A stretch of DNA of 44,522 nt, taken from positions 1 through 44,522 of the forward strand of contig CALATT010000092.1 of the NCBI GenBank assembly GCA_937891905.1, given 5' to 3'. Position numbers and translations under genes: made by a program. Positions 25,456 to 33,510 of this stretch are shown here, in pieces. Each line of letters begins with the position of its first letter. The stretch's first letter is position 1. This DNA comes from an uncultured Bacteroidales bacterium (GTDB lineage: Bacteria; Bacteroidota; Bacteroidia; Bacteroidales; Paludibacteraceae). Below the pieces are notes generated by a model that ran no database searches, had not been told where the DNA came from, and saw only the letters and a list, made by a program, of their open reading frames with translations.

Positions 25456-26728
25456 TCTGCTCATTAAGCGACTTCTGAGCTTTGCCTTCTAACTTAGCAA
25501 TCTCTTTTTTGAGTCGCGTTGGAATCTTCTCGCCATCACGCTCTGCACACTCGTGACACTTCATATCAATCGTGTACATACGACCTACGCAGTAGTTAGA
25601 ACGGCCACATCCTGCATGATAATGAGGATTTTCCTGTACATGCTTTACGAAATCAGGATCCTTGATGAGCACATGAGCTATCTGGAATAGTTCAAATCCC
25701 TCGTCCATGATTTGCTGGCAGTTATCGCCTGACTGCACACCACCCACATAGATGAGTGGCACATCGGTTATCTCCTGCTGGAAGCGCTTTGCCTTCTCCA
25801 TGAAATAGAGTTCTTTGAAAGGCGAAGTAGGCATCATGATAGGCGCCACACCCGGTATATTCAATGCGGCTTTGAGCCACCAGAACGATTTCATATCCAT
25901 ATAGTGCGCCAATGTTTTATTTGGCATCGCGCCACCAAGAATAGTCATAGGTGAGCGACTAACGGTACCACCCGAGAGCACGATACCATGCACTTTATGC
26001 TTAGCTATCTCTTTGGCAATCTTAATTCCCTCTTCGATATCTGACCCACGCCAGCAGTCATCCCACATATTCGTTTTCACCACGATAGCCATATCGTCTC
26101 CTGCGTGCTTCATCACTTCCTCAAGCACCTCATTCATGAAGCGTACACGGTTCTCAAACGAACCTCCATACTCATCACGGCGATGATTGGTACGCGGAGA
26201 GATGAACTGTGAAATCAAGTAGGCATGACCTGCATGTATCTCTACGCAATCAAAACCCGCCTTACGAGCGAAATCAACAGACTCACCGAACTTCTTCACC
26301 AATGCTTTTATCTCCGATACTTTGAGACGGCGATGGATAGTAGGCGAATAGAGGTTAAAGCCGTTTGAAGCACTTACAGGCATGCAGTGACAGGTATAGA
26401 AATGCGTCATATTGCCGCAATGCCCCATTTGAATACTGGCTTTCGCTCCCTGCGCATGAATAGCGTCTGTGAGTTTCTTCAAATCAGGTATTATCTCGTC
26501 ATGCACATAGAGTTGTCCGTCAAAAGACACACCACTCAGGTCCACTGCGCAGTATGCAACGGTGGTCATACCTACTCCACCGCGTGCTACGCTCACATGA
26601 TAATCTTGTAATTGCTGTGTAGGACGATTGCCACGACACATATTCTCAAAAGCCGCGCTGCGCACTATTCTGTTGCGCAGCGTGATAGGTCCCAATTGAT
26701 AGGGAGTAAAGAGTTTACTATTAGCCAT
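25436..26728 (-). CDS. Old Yellow Enzyme-type NADH:flavin oxidoreductase, candidate steroid 5-beta-reductase
   Basis: 430 residues. FMN TIM barrel: LFTPYQLGPITLRNRIVRSA at the N-terminus, CVEIHAGHAYLISQFISP and RRDEYGGSFENR in the middle, YVGGVQSGD phosphate site. A C-terminal four-cysteine cluster (CGRSNYC and KCHEC, about 375-400) may hold Zn or an Fe-S cluster, but the extra NADPH domain of dienoyl-CoA reductases is absent. Residues 2-5 and the last four are both ANSK, because heptamer arrays flank the gene and supply both ends. Such enzymes reduce enone double bonds; with the 5-alpha-reductase next door, a 3-keto-4-ene steroid or bile acid is the best candidate substrate. Confidence 0.82.
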   Translation of the reverse strand: MANSKLFTPYQLGPITLRNRIVRSAAFENMCRGNRPTQQLQDYHVSVARGGVGMTTVAYCAVDLSGVSFDGQLYVHDEIIPDLKKLTDAIHAQGAKASIQMGHCGNMTHFYTCHCMPVSASNGFNLYSPTIHRRLKVSEIKALVKKFGESVDFARKAGFDCVEIHAGHAYLISQFISPRTNHRRDEYGGSFENRVRFMNEVLEEVMKHAGDDMAIVVKTNMWDDCWRGSDIEEGIKIAKEIAKHKVHGIVLSGGTVSRSPMTILGGAMPNKTLAHYMDMKSFWWLKAALNIPGVAPIMMPTSPFKELYFMEKAKRFQQEITDVPLIYVGGVQSGDNCQQIMDEGFELFQIAHVLIKDPDFVKHVQENPHYHAGCGRSNYCVGRMYTIDMKCHECAERDGEKIPTRLKKEIAKLEGKAQKSLNEQKMANSK

Positions 26729-26745
26729 TAGCTTTTAGTTATTTT
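26711..26745 (-). repeat. Heptamer array at the start of the OYE gene
   Basis: Phased minus-strand units AAAATAA, CTAAAAG, CTAATGG, CTAATAG, TAAACTC. The OYE start codon is inside the third unit. Confidence 0.75.
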
Positions 26746-26746
26746 C

Positions 26747-27550
26747 TTAGTAAATAAAAGGAATGATTCGTTTTAATTTCTTCTTATCAAACTCGTCAGG
26801 GAATTCCTCTGCATACTTCTTATAGATAGCATGGCTTCTCGGCACAAGATTGCAGCATGAGAACCAGAAGAAGAGCAAACCTGCCAACGACCAGGTCATG
26901 ATAGCAAAACCAAGCCACTCGGTGATCTCACCTAAATAATTGGCGCTGGTCACATACTTGTACATACCTTTCTTGGGGAGGTAATGGTTGGTATCTCCTG
27001 GCTTACGCAGATGACGAATCACATGATCCGAGTGCATATTGATAATCCATCCGGTAATAAACACCACGGCTCCTATGATGAATTGAGGAGAGGTTAACCA
27101 ACTCGAGGTATACAACTGTGAATAAAACGGATCTGCTGGAGCTAAGTGGAAGAGGAAATAACCTTGAATATAACCATTAATAAGATTCCACATCACCGAC
27201 AATAACATGATCGCGAATGGCATCTTGCCATTTCCCTTCAATAAGAACGGGAAAATGAACGAACGCTGGAAATAATGGAATTCAAAGAACAAGAAGAATA
27301 ACCAATAAGGCGCATTCATCGTCACACCATCATTGATAGCGAACGACTTGAAGTAGAGATAGAGAACTACTAAGAACACTGGCGCTTCCATTAAGAACCA
27401 TCCTGCCTTATTATTCATTGCAGGTCCCCACTTCTCAGAACGCATCTTTCCGTACCCCGCATCCACGAAATATAGAGCCACAAACACAACCAATCCCACT
27501 AGGAACATAATATAGAGGAGGTCGTAAAAAAAAGTAGTAGAAAAAATCAT
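26747..27550 (-). CDS. Steroid 5-alpha-reductase family membrane protein
   Basis: 267 residues with about six membrane helices. The C-terminal half is strikingly like the animal SRD5A proteins: INMHSDHVIRHLRKPGDT, YVTSANYLGEITEWLGFA, and a terminal YKKYAEEFPDEFDKKKLKRIIPF, corresponding to the human NIHSDHILRNLRKPGDT, NYFGEIMEWCGYA and YPKFRKIIIPFLF blocks as I recall them. These are the NADPH- and steroid-binding regions. The enzyme reduces the 4,5 double bond of 3-keto-4-ene steroids in the membrane. First gene of a three-gene operon with its own promoter (27601-27631). Confidence 0.87.
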   Translation of the reverse strand: MIFSTTFFYDLLYIMFLVGLVVFVALYFVDAGYGKMRSEKWGPAMNNKAGWFLMEAPVFLVVLYLYFKSFAINDGVTMNAPYWLFFLFFEFHYFQRSFIFPFLLKGNGKMPFAIMLLSVMWNLINGYIQGYFLFHLAPADPFYSQLYTSSWLTSPQFIIGAVVFITGWIINMHSDHVIRHLRKPGDTNHYLPKKGMYKYVTSANYLGEITEWLGFAIMTWSLAGLLFFWFSCCNLVPRSHAIYKKYAEEFPDEFDKKKLKRIIPFIY

Positions 27551-27600
27551 AAGCTATCTATTTGTTCGTTATATTCTTTTTTTTGTTTTACAAAAACGCG

Positions 27601-27631
27601 CAAAGATACAACAAAATATTCACATACACAA
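27601..27631 (-). promoter_or_regulatory. Sigma-ABfr promoter of the steroid-reductase operon
   Basis: Minus strand: TTG (27629-27631), 20 bp, TATCTTTG (27601-27608). Predicted leader to ATG 27550 is about 45 nt. It lies just after the EamA stop codon, so the operon can be expressed independently of the genes upstream. Confidence 0.85.
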
Positions 27632-27637
27632 AAAAAA

Positions 27638-28582
27638 TTAATATTTTACACTTTTTTCTTGCTTTTGAGACACAAATAATCCGAATATTATTAAAATCAC
27701 ACCTATCCACTTAATCAGTGGTAAGTTCTCTGCAAAAAAGATAAGCATCCATAACGCAGTAAAAACAGGGCGTATATTATTGAATGCATTGGTTTGCGTG
27801 ACACCTATTTGTCGCACAGTGTAGCAGAAGAGCACAAACGCTACTACGCTCGCAAAAAGACCCAAATAAACAACGGACAAGAAGGCTGTTATTGCAGTGG
27901 ATTCCATAGCCACCACTTGATCTACGAACAACGGAATAAATTCACGCATTGCAGACCCTTCTGCAACACCCCAAACGAGATAGAAAAGCACAAGACTGCA
28001 CAACTGCGCCCAGAAGACGATCGTTAAATCACTATATGTCTGCGGAATACGACGCAAGACCACTGTGTATAGCACAGCCGTAGAAACAGCAGCGAAAGCA
28101 AATACTATTCCCCAAGGATTTCCTATGGCGAAATGACCACTACCAACCAGCACCAAGAGCACCATTCCTATTGTAGAAATAATGATTCCCAATATATTAT
28201 GCTTTGTTACTTTCTCGCGCAATAACAATGCTGCGAAAAAAGGACTCAATAGAGGACTGGTAGATAAAAGCGTCTCTGCGATAGTAGGACTGGTCAATGC
28301 ATCGTAGGCGAAAGTCTCCAATAGATAGTATAGAAAAGGCTGAAAGAAACCCGCCAATAAAAAGAGAGGTATATCTTTCTTTTTCAATAACTGCAGTCGT
28401 AATGTGGTATTGCGGCGAAAAAGAATACCTACCAATAACATTACCATGATAGCCAAACTGAAGCGCATCACTATCATTGTAAAAGGCGGTAATACAACTA
28501 ATGCATTCTTAATCGCAATACCACTCACCGACCAGCATAGCATAGCTATGCACACAGCCATATAAGGTAACCAACGCTTCAT
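27638..28582 (-). CDS. EamA / DMT family transporter
   Basis: 314 residues with about ten hydrophobic helices in two EamA halves (5+5). Typical features are SGIAIKNALVVLPPFTMIVMR in helix 1-2, and the second-half repeat NIRPVFTALWMLIFFAENL. Inner-membrane permease of the drug/metabolite superfamily; substrate unknown. It starts 9 nt after the acyltransferase gene and is the last gene of the GH3 group. Its end is close to the steroid-reductase promoter, with no terminator seen. Confidence 0.88.
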   Translation of the reverse strand: MKRWLPYMAVCIAMLCWSVSGIAIKNALVVLPPFTMIVMRFSLAIMVMLLVGILFRRNTTLRLQLLKKKDIPLFLLAGFFQPFLYYLLETFAYDALTSPTIAETLLSTSPLLSPFFAALLLREKVTKHNILGIIISTIGMVLLVLVGSGHFAIGNPWGIVFAFAAVSTAVLYTVVLRRIPQTYSDLTIVFWAQLCSLVLFYLVWGVAEGSAMREFIPLFVDQVVAMESTAITAFLSVVYLGLFASVVAFVLFCYTVRQIGVTQTNAFNNIRPVFTALWMLIFFAENLPLIKWIGVILIIFGLFVSQKQEKSVKY

Positions 28583-28591
28583 TCGTTCGTG

Positions 28592-29449
28592 CTATTCCTT
28601 ATCGGGTTTAGCAGCCCATGTATTATGCGTGATACCAGCCATCTGACACATATATTGGTGTGCTTGCTGTCTCATACGCTCCGTTTCTGCGGCTCTGGGC
28701 TGAGTGGTATCTGGAATAATAGGTTCGCCTATAGTCACTTGCACAAGTGGTTCGTTCTTAGGCCCTAAGAATCGATAAATACCCGTACGAGGACGATATG
28801 TAACCACACATGGGATAATAGGCTTATTATACTTATAGGCCATCGTGAAAGCGCCTTTTTGGAAGGGACGAATAGGTTTGTACCAGTCCCAACGCTTTGC
28901 TTCGGGGAAGATATGGAACCAATACCCACGCTTATCAAACTCATCAAAAGCAGCATTGAAAGCCTTCATTGCACTCAATCCTTTTTCTGCTGCGGGGATA
29001 GGTATTCCACCCACCATCTTTAAGAATATTTGGTCCTTCGTTTTGAAATTCGGCGCGAACATTGGAATACGCGTATTCGAATACGCATGTATGGCCGATA
29101 GCACGGAGGCTGCGTCATGGCGATAACAGTGATTAGCAATGGTGATTGCTCCGCCTTTTAGGTAGTGGCGATACGCACGCAAGTGCGCCCTTCCTGTCCA
29201 ACGCAAACCATATTTAACGAGCAGGACAAGTGTCAAGATGCGCAATACCACATTATAACCAAACCACACCAGCAGTTTATTCTTACACGAGTCATCCACA
29301 TAAGGATAATCAGCGTCCACCTCTGGGAATGGTCTATCGTAAATAGGCTTGTATATACCTTGGTATGGATCATCCTCTGGATAATCAATCATCACTGGCG
29401 GAACATATGTTCCTTCTGCCACCTGTAAATCTTGGTATCTCTTATTCAT
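28592..29449 (-). CDS. PlsC-type acyltransferase
   Basis: 285 residues. One hydrophobic stretch (about 62-82, VWFGYNVVLRILTLVLLV) precedes the H-x4-D motif ANHCYRHDA and the acceptor motif FHIFPEAKRWDW. An N-terminal 55-residue tail rich in Pro, Asp and Tyr (PPVMIDYPEDDPYQGIYKP) is unusual for PlsC. It should transfer an acyl group to an alcohol or lysolipid at the inner membrane. It lies between a HAD hydrolase (10 nt gap) and an EamA transporter (9 nt gap). Confidence 0.82.
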   Translation of the reverse strand: MNKRYQDLQVAEGTYVPPVMIDYPEDDPYQGIYKPIYDRPFPEVDADYPYVDDSCKNKLLVWFGYNVVLRILTLVLLVKYGLRWTGRAHLRAYRHYLKGGAITIANHCYRHDAASVLSAIHAYSNTRIPMFAPNFKTKDQIFLKMVGGIPIPAAEKGLSAMKAFNAAFDEFDKRGYWFHIFPEAKRWDWYKPIRPFQKGAFTMAYKYNKPIIPCVVTYRPRTGIYRFLGPKNEPLVQVTIGEPIIPDTTQPRAAETERMRQQAHQYMCQMAGITHNTWAAKPDKE

Positions 29450-29459
29450 TGTGATTTAT

Positions 29460-30062
29460 CTAATTTGTAACATGCATAAACTGTGCGCCAATTATCCTTG
29501 CCGAAGCGCCATCCTTATCATCCCTATCTCCCACAAAAAGAGTGGTTTGCGGATTGGCATGGCAATGCGTAAGCAGAGGAATAAGAAGTGCCTTTTGCGG
29601 CTTAAGCGCACCCCAAGAAGGAGCGTCCGTTATATAATCAAACTCCTCCAATGGTATTCCCAAAGCCTTCAGTTTCTCTTCCGCACACCCGTAATCGGAC
29701 AATAGAATAGTTTGTAATCCTTTTTGCTTACATGCGTGCAATAATTGCACAATATTTTCACGGATGGGTTGCTGACCTATAAGGTTCACCATAGTGGGCA
29801 TATAAATATCATGATACCACCGTGCCACCTCCTCAATCGTCTTATGCGTTTTGGTTGCCATTGATGCGAATAAATAGTGATAAAAAGCCTCTTGGGTTTC
29901 AAAACTCTTATCCCCCATTTTTGCTCGCATTTTTCGCTCTGCAATCAGCAATGGCAGAGTGCGCCATAGATGGCAAACCATCCTACAAGCCAGGCCCTTC
30001 TTATTATACAATGTACCATCCAGGTCAAAGATAACAGTCTGTATTGTATTATCTATTACCAT
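29460..30062 (-). CDS. HAD-superfamily hydrolase
   Basis: 200 residues. Motif I FDLDGTLYNK (nucleophile Asp near residue 13), motif II LLSDYG, motif III lysine in ALKPQK, motif IV FVGDRDDKDG. The alpha-helical cap at 20-95 marks subfamily I. Small-molecule phosphatase; the substrate cannot be read. It starts 11 nt after the GH3 gene. Confidence 0.88.
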   Translation of the reverse strand: MVIDNTIQTVIFDLDGTLYNKKGLACRMVCHLWRTLPLLIAERKMRAKMGDKSFETQEAFYHYLFASMATKTHKTIEEVARWYHDIYMPTMVNLIGQQPIRENIVQLLHACKQKGLQTILLSDYGCAEEKLKALGIPLEEFDYITDAPSWGALKPQKALLIPLLTHCHANPQTTLFVGDRDDKDGASARIIGAQFMHVTN

Positions 30063-30073
30063 CTATCAATGTA

Positions 30074-31972
30074 TTAATCGCATTTCTTCGCTGCTCTTTC
30101 GCTCTTTTTCTTCGTGCGTTCAGTTTGTCTCGCATTGCGGCGTTTAGCTCGAGCACGCTGACGATTATCAATGTTATTAGCAGCATCCAATATACCTTGT
30201 CCCATTTGATCGAACACATTCTCAAAGCGCTGAATAAGATTGAATTTACTACGGCGCTTCTCATCTTGCATCAGCAAGTTGAACTTGAATTGTCCATCTC
30301 TAAACCCATCCTGCAAGCACGCCGCTTTGAAGCGCGCGTACGCGTTAGATAATAGGATATGCGTCTCTGGATCATTCAAACGGAAGGATTGGCGTTTTGA
30401 TTCGTATTCAAGGTTAATCTGCTGCAACTTAGCATCCACCACCTTGGTAAATGCCTCTGCCTCTTCTTGATTAATATCCTCGTCCTCAAACTCGTAGTAG
30501 AAATGATACTTAGACTCATTCACATCGGCAAAACCAACAAAGAACTTCGTCTTTATACCCGTTTCATCTTCTGCCTTATGAACTGCATCCAAGAATTGTG
30601 GTTCGTATAGTTTCTCGCCCGTCATGGATACAATACCATTCACCTTGCTAATCATATGAACCGTAGGCGTATTATAGTATGTGCCGCCCACCTCTACCAA
30701 ATCATTCATATTATAGCGGAAGAGACCCGAATAAGTAGTCACATACGCGCAATAACGCTTACCTTGCTCCAACTCATAAATCTGCAAGAAGTGCTTGTGC
30801 GGACTATCCAATTCGCTTTCTTCCACAAACTCATAATAATGGAAATGTGGGAAGAGCACAGACTCGTTTGTCTCATCCAACGAGAAACCAAAACGGCACT
30901 CGGTAGCGATATATCCCAATTCTTGGTAGAAAGTCTTGTCCCAATTAAATTGGTCCATATACTTATCCATATAAATCTTCGTATTACCGCACTTCCAAGT
31001 ACTGAGGTATTGCAACCAAGGCCAGAAATCTTTTGGTTCCAATTTACCCTTTTCCTCCAAGATACGCCTTAACTCTTTAGCGCGTTTAGGACGCGGACAT
31101 ATATAGGCATCTAATTCATCACGAATCTCGAAAGGTATATCAAAATCGTCACATATAGTACCCAACTCTATATCCTTGATCATCTCCTCCTTATACTCAT
31201 CGAGCGTACGGAGCAATTCCAATATAGTAGAAGGGTTGGCAGTAGCCCATAGCGTTACATCTCTATGCTGCAATGCCAAACGCATCAAGGTATAGTTACG
31301 CGCTGCGTAATCAGGGATAGACATCACACTCGCTGGGGCAGTATAATGCTTCTTAATAACCGCAGGAATATCGCGAACAAGCACACCACTGACCGAACCA
31401 AAAATAGTACCATCTGGCGCATATCCCTCACATTCTTTTCCCACCGTTGTGAATAGATGACCACCAAAAAGGCGATTTCTATACTTCACAAAATTCCAAG
31501 TCCATACATGCGACATTTTTCCATACACATCCTTTAGGTACTTATGCGTCATAGGAATCCATTTGGGTTCGCTTGTCGTACCAGAAGTGGTAGCATACAT
31601 ATCTGGCTTACCAGGGAAAAGCACATTCTCCTCACCTTGTTTATGACGCTCCACATAAGGCCTGAGCGTCTCAAAAGAGTCATTCACTGGCACATACAAG
31701 CGGTATAAACGGAAGAAATCCTCAGTGGAAGTAGCCGATAGAATACGATCAAAATGGTGTTCCTTACCATATATTGTATCCTTTGAGATTGTTAGAATAT
31801 CTCTAAGTGTTTTTTCTGCAGCATGTTTGGGTCTTCTGCTCCAGAACTTTAATCGCGCTGTTTGGGTACCACCCACCAGCATAAGCATAGTGTTAATCAA
31901 CCATGGAAACGGCAAAGCCTTTCCCTGCTGATCTAAATAGGGTTTTATTTTTCTTCTCATATGTTTCTGCAT
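30074..31972 (-). CDS. GH3 family acyl-adenylating enzyme with basic C-terminal tail
   Basis: 632 residues from ATG 31972. The ATP/AMP motif YATTSGTTSEPKWIPMT and YSGLFRYNMNDLVEVGG are diagnostic for the GH3 superfamily, whose plant members join acyl substrates such as jasmonate or auxin to amino acids through an acyl-adenylate. Bacterial members are common in Bacteroidota but their substrates are unknown. The last 30 residues are almost all Arg, Lys, Ala and Asn (RQRARAKRRNARQTERTKKK), a probable nucleic-acid or membrane-binding tail not needed for catalysis. An open frame extends upstream to 32035 but crosses the promoter; ATG 31960 is an alternative start. First gene of the GH3-HAD-acyltransferase-EamA operon. 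Confidence 0.82.
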   Translation of the reverse strand: MQKHMRRKIKPYLDQQGKALPFPWLINTMLMLVGGTQTARLKFWSRRPKHAAEKTLRDILTISKDTIYGKEHHFDRILSATSTEDFFRLYRLYVPVNDSFETLRPYVERHKQGEENVLFPGKPDMYATTSGTTSEPKWIPMTHKYLKDVYGKMSHVWTWNFVKYRNRLFGGHLFTTVGKECEGYAPDGTIFGSVSGVLVRDIPAVIKKHYTAPASVMSIPDYAARNYTLMRLALQHRDVTLWATANPSTILELLRTLDEYKEEMIKDIELGTICDDFDIPFEIRDELDAYICPRPKRAKELRRILEEKGKLEPKDFWPWLQYLSTWKCGNTKIYMDKYMDQFNWDKTFYQELGYIATECRFGFSLDETNESVLFPHFHYYEFVEESELDSPHKHFLQIYELEQGKRYCAYVTTYSGLFRYNMNDLVEVGGTYYNTPTVHMISKVNGIVSMTGEKLYEPQFLDAVHKAEDETGIKTKFFVGFADVNESKYHFYYEFEDEDINQEEAEAFTKVVDAKLQQINLEYESKRQSFRLNDPETHILLSNAYARFKAACLQDGFRDGQFKFNLLMQDEKRRSKFNLIQRFENVFDQMGQGILDAANNIDNRQRARAKRRNARQTERTKKKSERAAKKCD

Positions 31973-32004
31973 AGGGCGAACGATTAGCAATCCCTTTGCG
32001 GCCG

Positions 32005-32035
32005 CAAAGGTACAATAATTATCGCACATACGCAA
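32005..32035 (-). promoter_or_regulatory. Sigma-ABfr promoter of the GH3 operon
   Basis: Minus strand: TTG (32033-32035), 20 bp, TACCTTTG (32005-32012). Divergent from the mnmE promoter. Confidence 0.85.
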
Positions 32036-32105
32036 GAGTTCGGTTATTTTTTTACCAATAGTGACCTATTTATCTAAATAATGAAGCATTTATTTGGTTA
32101 TATAT

Positions 32106-32136
32106 TTGCATAAATGCAAAATTTTCTGTACCTTTG
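32106..32136 (+). promoter_or_regulatory. Sigma-ABfr promoter of mnmE
   Basis: TTG (32106-32108), 20 bp, TACCTTTG (32129-32136). The mnmE ATG begins 9 nt after the box, so the transcript should be nearly leaderless. Confidence 0.85.
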
Positions 32137-32144
32137 CAGCCTGA

Positions 32145-33461
32145 ATGGAAACAATATGCGCTATTTCAACAGCATACGGCACGGGAGGAATTGCCGTAGT
32201 GCGAGTAAGCGGAGAGAATGCTATCTCTCTGGTGGACACCTTATTTCATGGCCGCAAGTCTCTTGCAGACACTCCCGCCAATAGCGTGCGCTATGGGCAT
32301 ATAGAGCGCGATGGAGAGGTGTTAGACGAAGTGTTATGCTCCGTTTTCCGCGCCCCCCACTCTTTCACAGGCGAGAACATGGTGGAAGTGGCTTGCCACG
32401 GCAGTATATACATACAGGACACACTTCTCAGATGGCTCATCGATGTGGGCTGCCGTGCGGCACAGCCAGGAGAGTTCACACGCCGTGCATTCATCAATGG
32501 GAAGATGGACCTCACTCAAGCAGAGGCCGTGGCGGACCTTATAGCAGCGCAATCCAAAGCAGAGAAAGACCTCGCTCTTAGCCAGTTACGCGGAGCCGTC
32601 TCGAACGAGCTATCCACGCTTCGTGAGCGATTATTGCATTTGACTTCTCTGATTGAATTAGAATTGGATTTTGCTGACCACGAGGAATTAGAGTTTGCAG
32701 ACCGCTCCGAACTCCGCTCTTTGGCCGATGAAATCGCACATAAGTTACAATCCCTTTTGGCTTCTTTCCGCACAGGAAATGCTATCCGCAATGGTGTACC
32801 AGTAGCAATCATAGGTGCGCCTAATGTAGGCAAATCCACCCTACTCAACGCCCTTTTAGGCGAACAACGCGCAATAGTGAGCGATATACAAGGCACCACG
32901 CGCGATACGATAGAAGATACACTCGTCTTAGATGGTATTCTTTTCCGCCTTATTGATACCGCCGGTATGCGCGAAACGGATGATACATTAGAGAACATGG
33001 GCATTGAGCGTAGCCGCAAAGCAGCAGAACAAGCACATATCATCATCTCGGTTCGTGACAAAGACAATCACGAGTCCATCCTTGACAATAAAGACACCAA
33101 AACTGTACTTCATGTACTCAATAAATGCGATGTAACTCCTCCTATTAAAGATGAGAATACCATCTGCATATCCGCCAAGAATGGCGATATAGAGCCACTC
33201 AAACAAGAATTAGTGCGCGTGGCACGAGAAGAAATGCAAACTCAATCCGTTATGCTCAGTAATATACGCCATTACGAAGCTATCTCACGCGCATACGAAG
33301 CCATTGAGCGTGTACAAACAGGGATGCAAGAGGGCTTATCTGGCGAACTGCTCTCCATGGACCTACAAGATTGCTTGGAAGCGATGGGAGAAGTGACGGG
33401 ACAGATTACCCACACAGAGGTATTAGAAAACATCTTCTCACATTTCTGTATCGGCAAATAA
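32145..33461 (+). CDS. mnmE: tRNA modification GTPase MnmE (TrmE)
   Basis: 438 residues. N-terminal folate-binding domain (ICAISTAYGTGGIAVVRVSG), helical domain with the inserted G domain: P-loop GAPNVGKST (about 224-232), DTAG, NKCD. C-terminal motif CIGK closes the protein; its cysteine is the conserved one. MnmE with MnmG installs the cmnm5 group on wobble uridine of several tRNAs. It starts the operon mnmE-yicC-gmk-nadD. Confidence 0.97.
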   Translation: METICAISTAYGTGGIAVVRVSGENAISLVDTLFHGRKSLADTPANSVRYGHIERDGEVLDEVLCSVFRAPHSFTGENMVEVACHGSIYIQDTLLRWLIDVGCRAAQPGEFTRRAFINGKMDLTQAEAVADLIAAQSKAEKDLALSQLRGAVSNELSTLRERLLHLTSLIELELDFADHEELEFADRSELRSLADEIAHKLQSLLASFRTGNAIRNGVPVAIIGAPNVGKSTLLNALLGEQRAIVSDIQGTTRDTIEDTLVLDGILFRLIDTAGMRETDDTLENMGIERSRKAAEQAHIIISVRDKDNHESILDNKDTKTVLHVLNKCDVTPPIKDENTICISAKNGDIEPLKQELVRVAREEMQTQSVMLSNIRHYEAISRAYEAIERVQTGMQEGLSGELLSMDLQDCLEAMGEVTGQITHTEVLENIFSHFCIGK

Positions 33462-33509
33462 ACATCTAACATCATACATATAACATATAACATCCAACAT
33501 CCAACACCA
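33461..33509 (+). repeat. Heptamer array between mnmE and yicC
   Basis: Seven phased units AACATCT, AACATCA, TACATAT, AACATAT, AACATCC, AACATCC, AACACCA, running from the last base of the mnmE stop to one base before the yicC ATG. Confidence 0.9.
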
Positions 33510-33510
33510 T

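Noticed and set aside
32516..33067. Long minus-strand open frame (183 residues) inside mnmE
   Set aside because: Serine/arginine-rich antisense shadow of a strongly supported gene.
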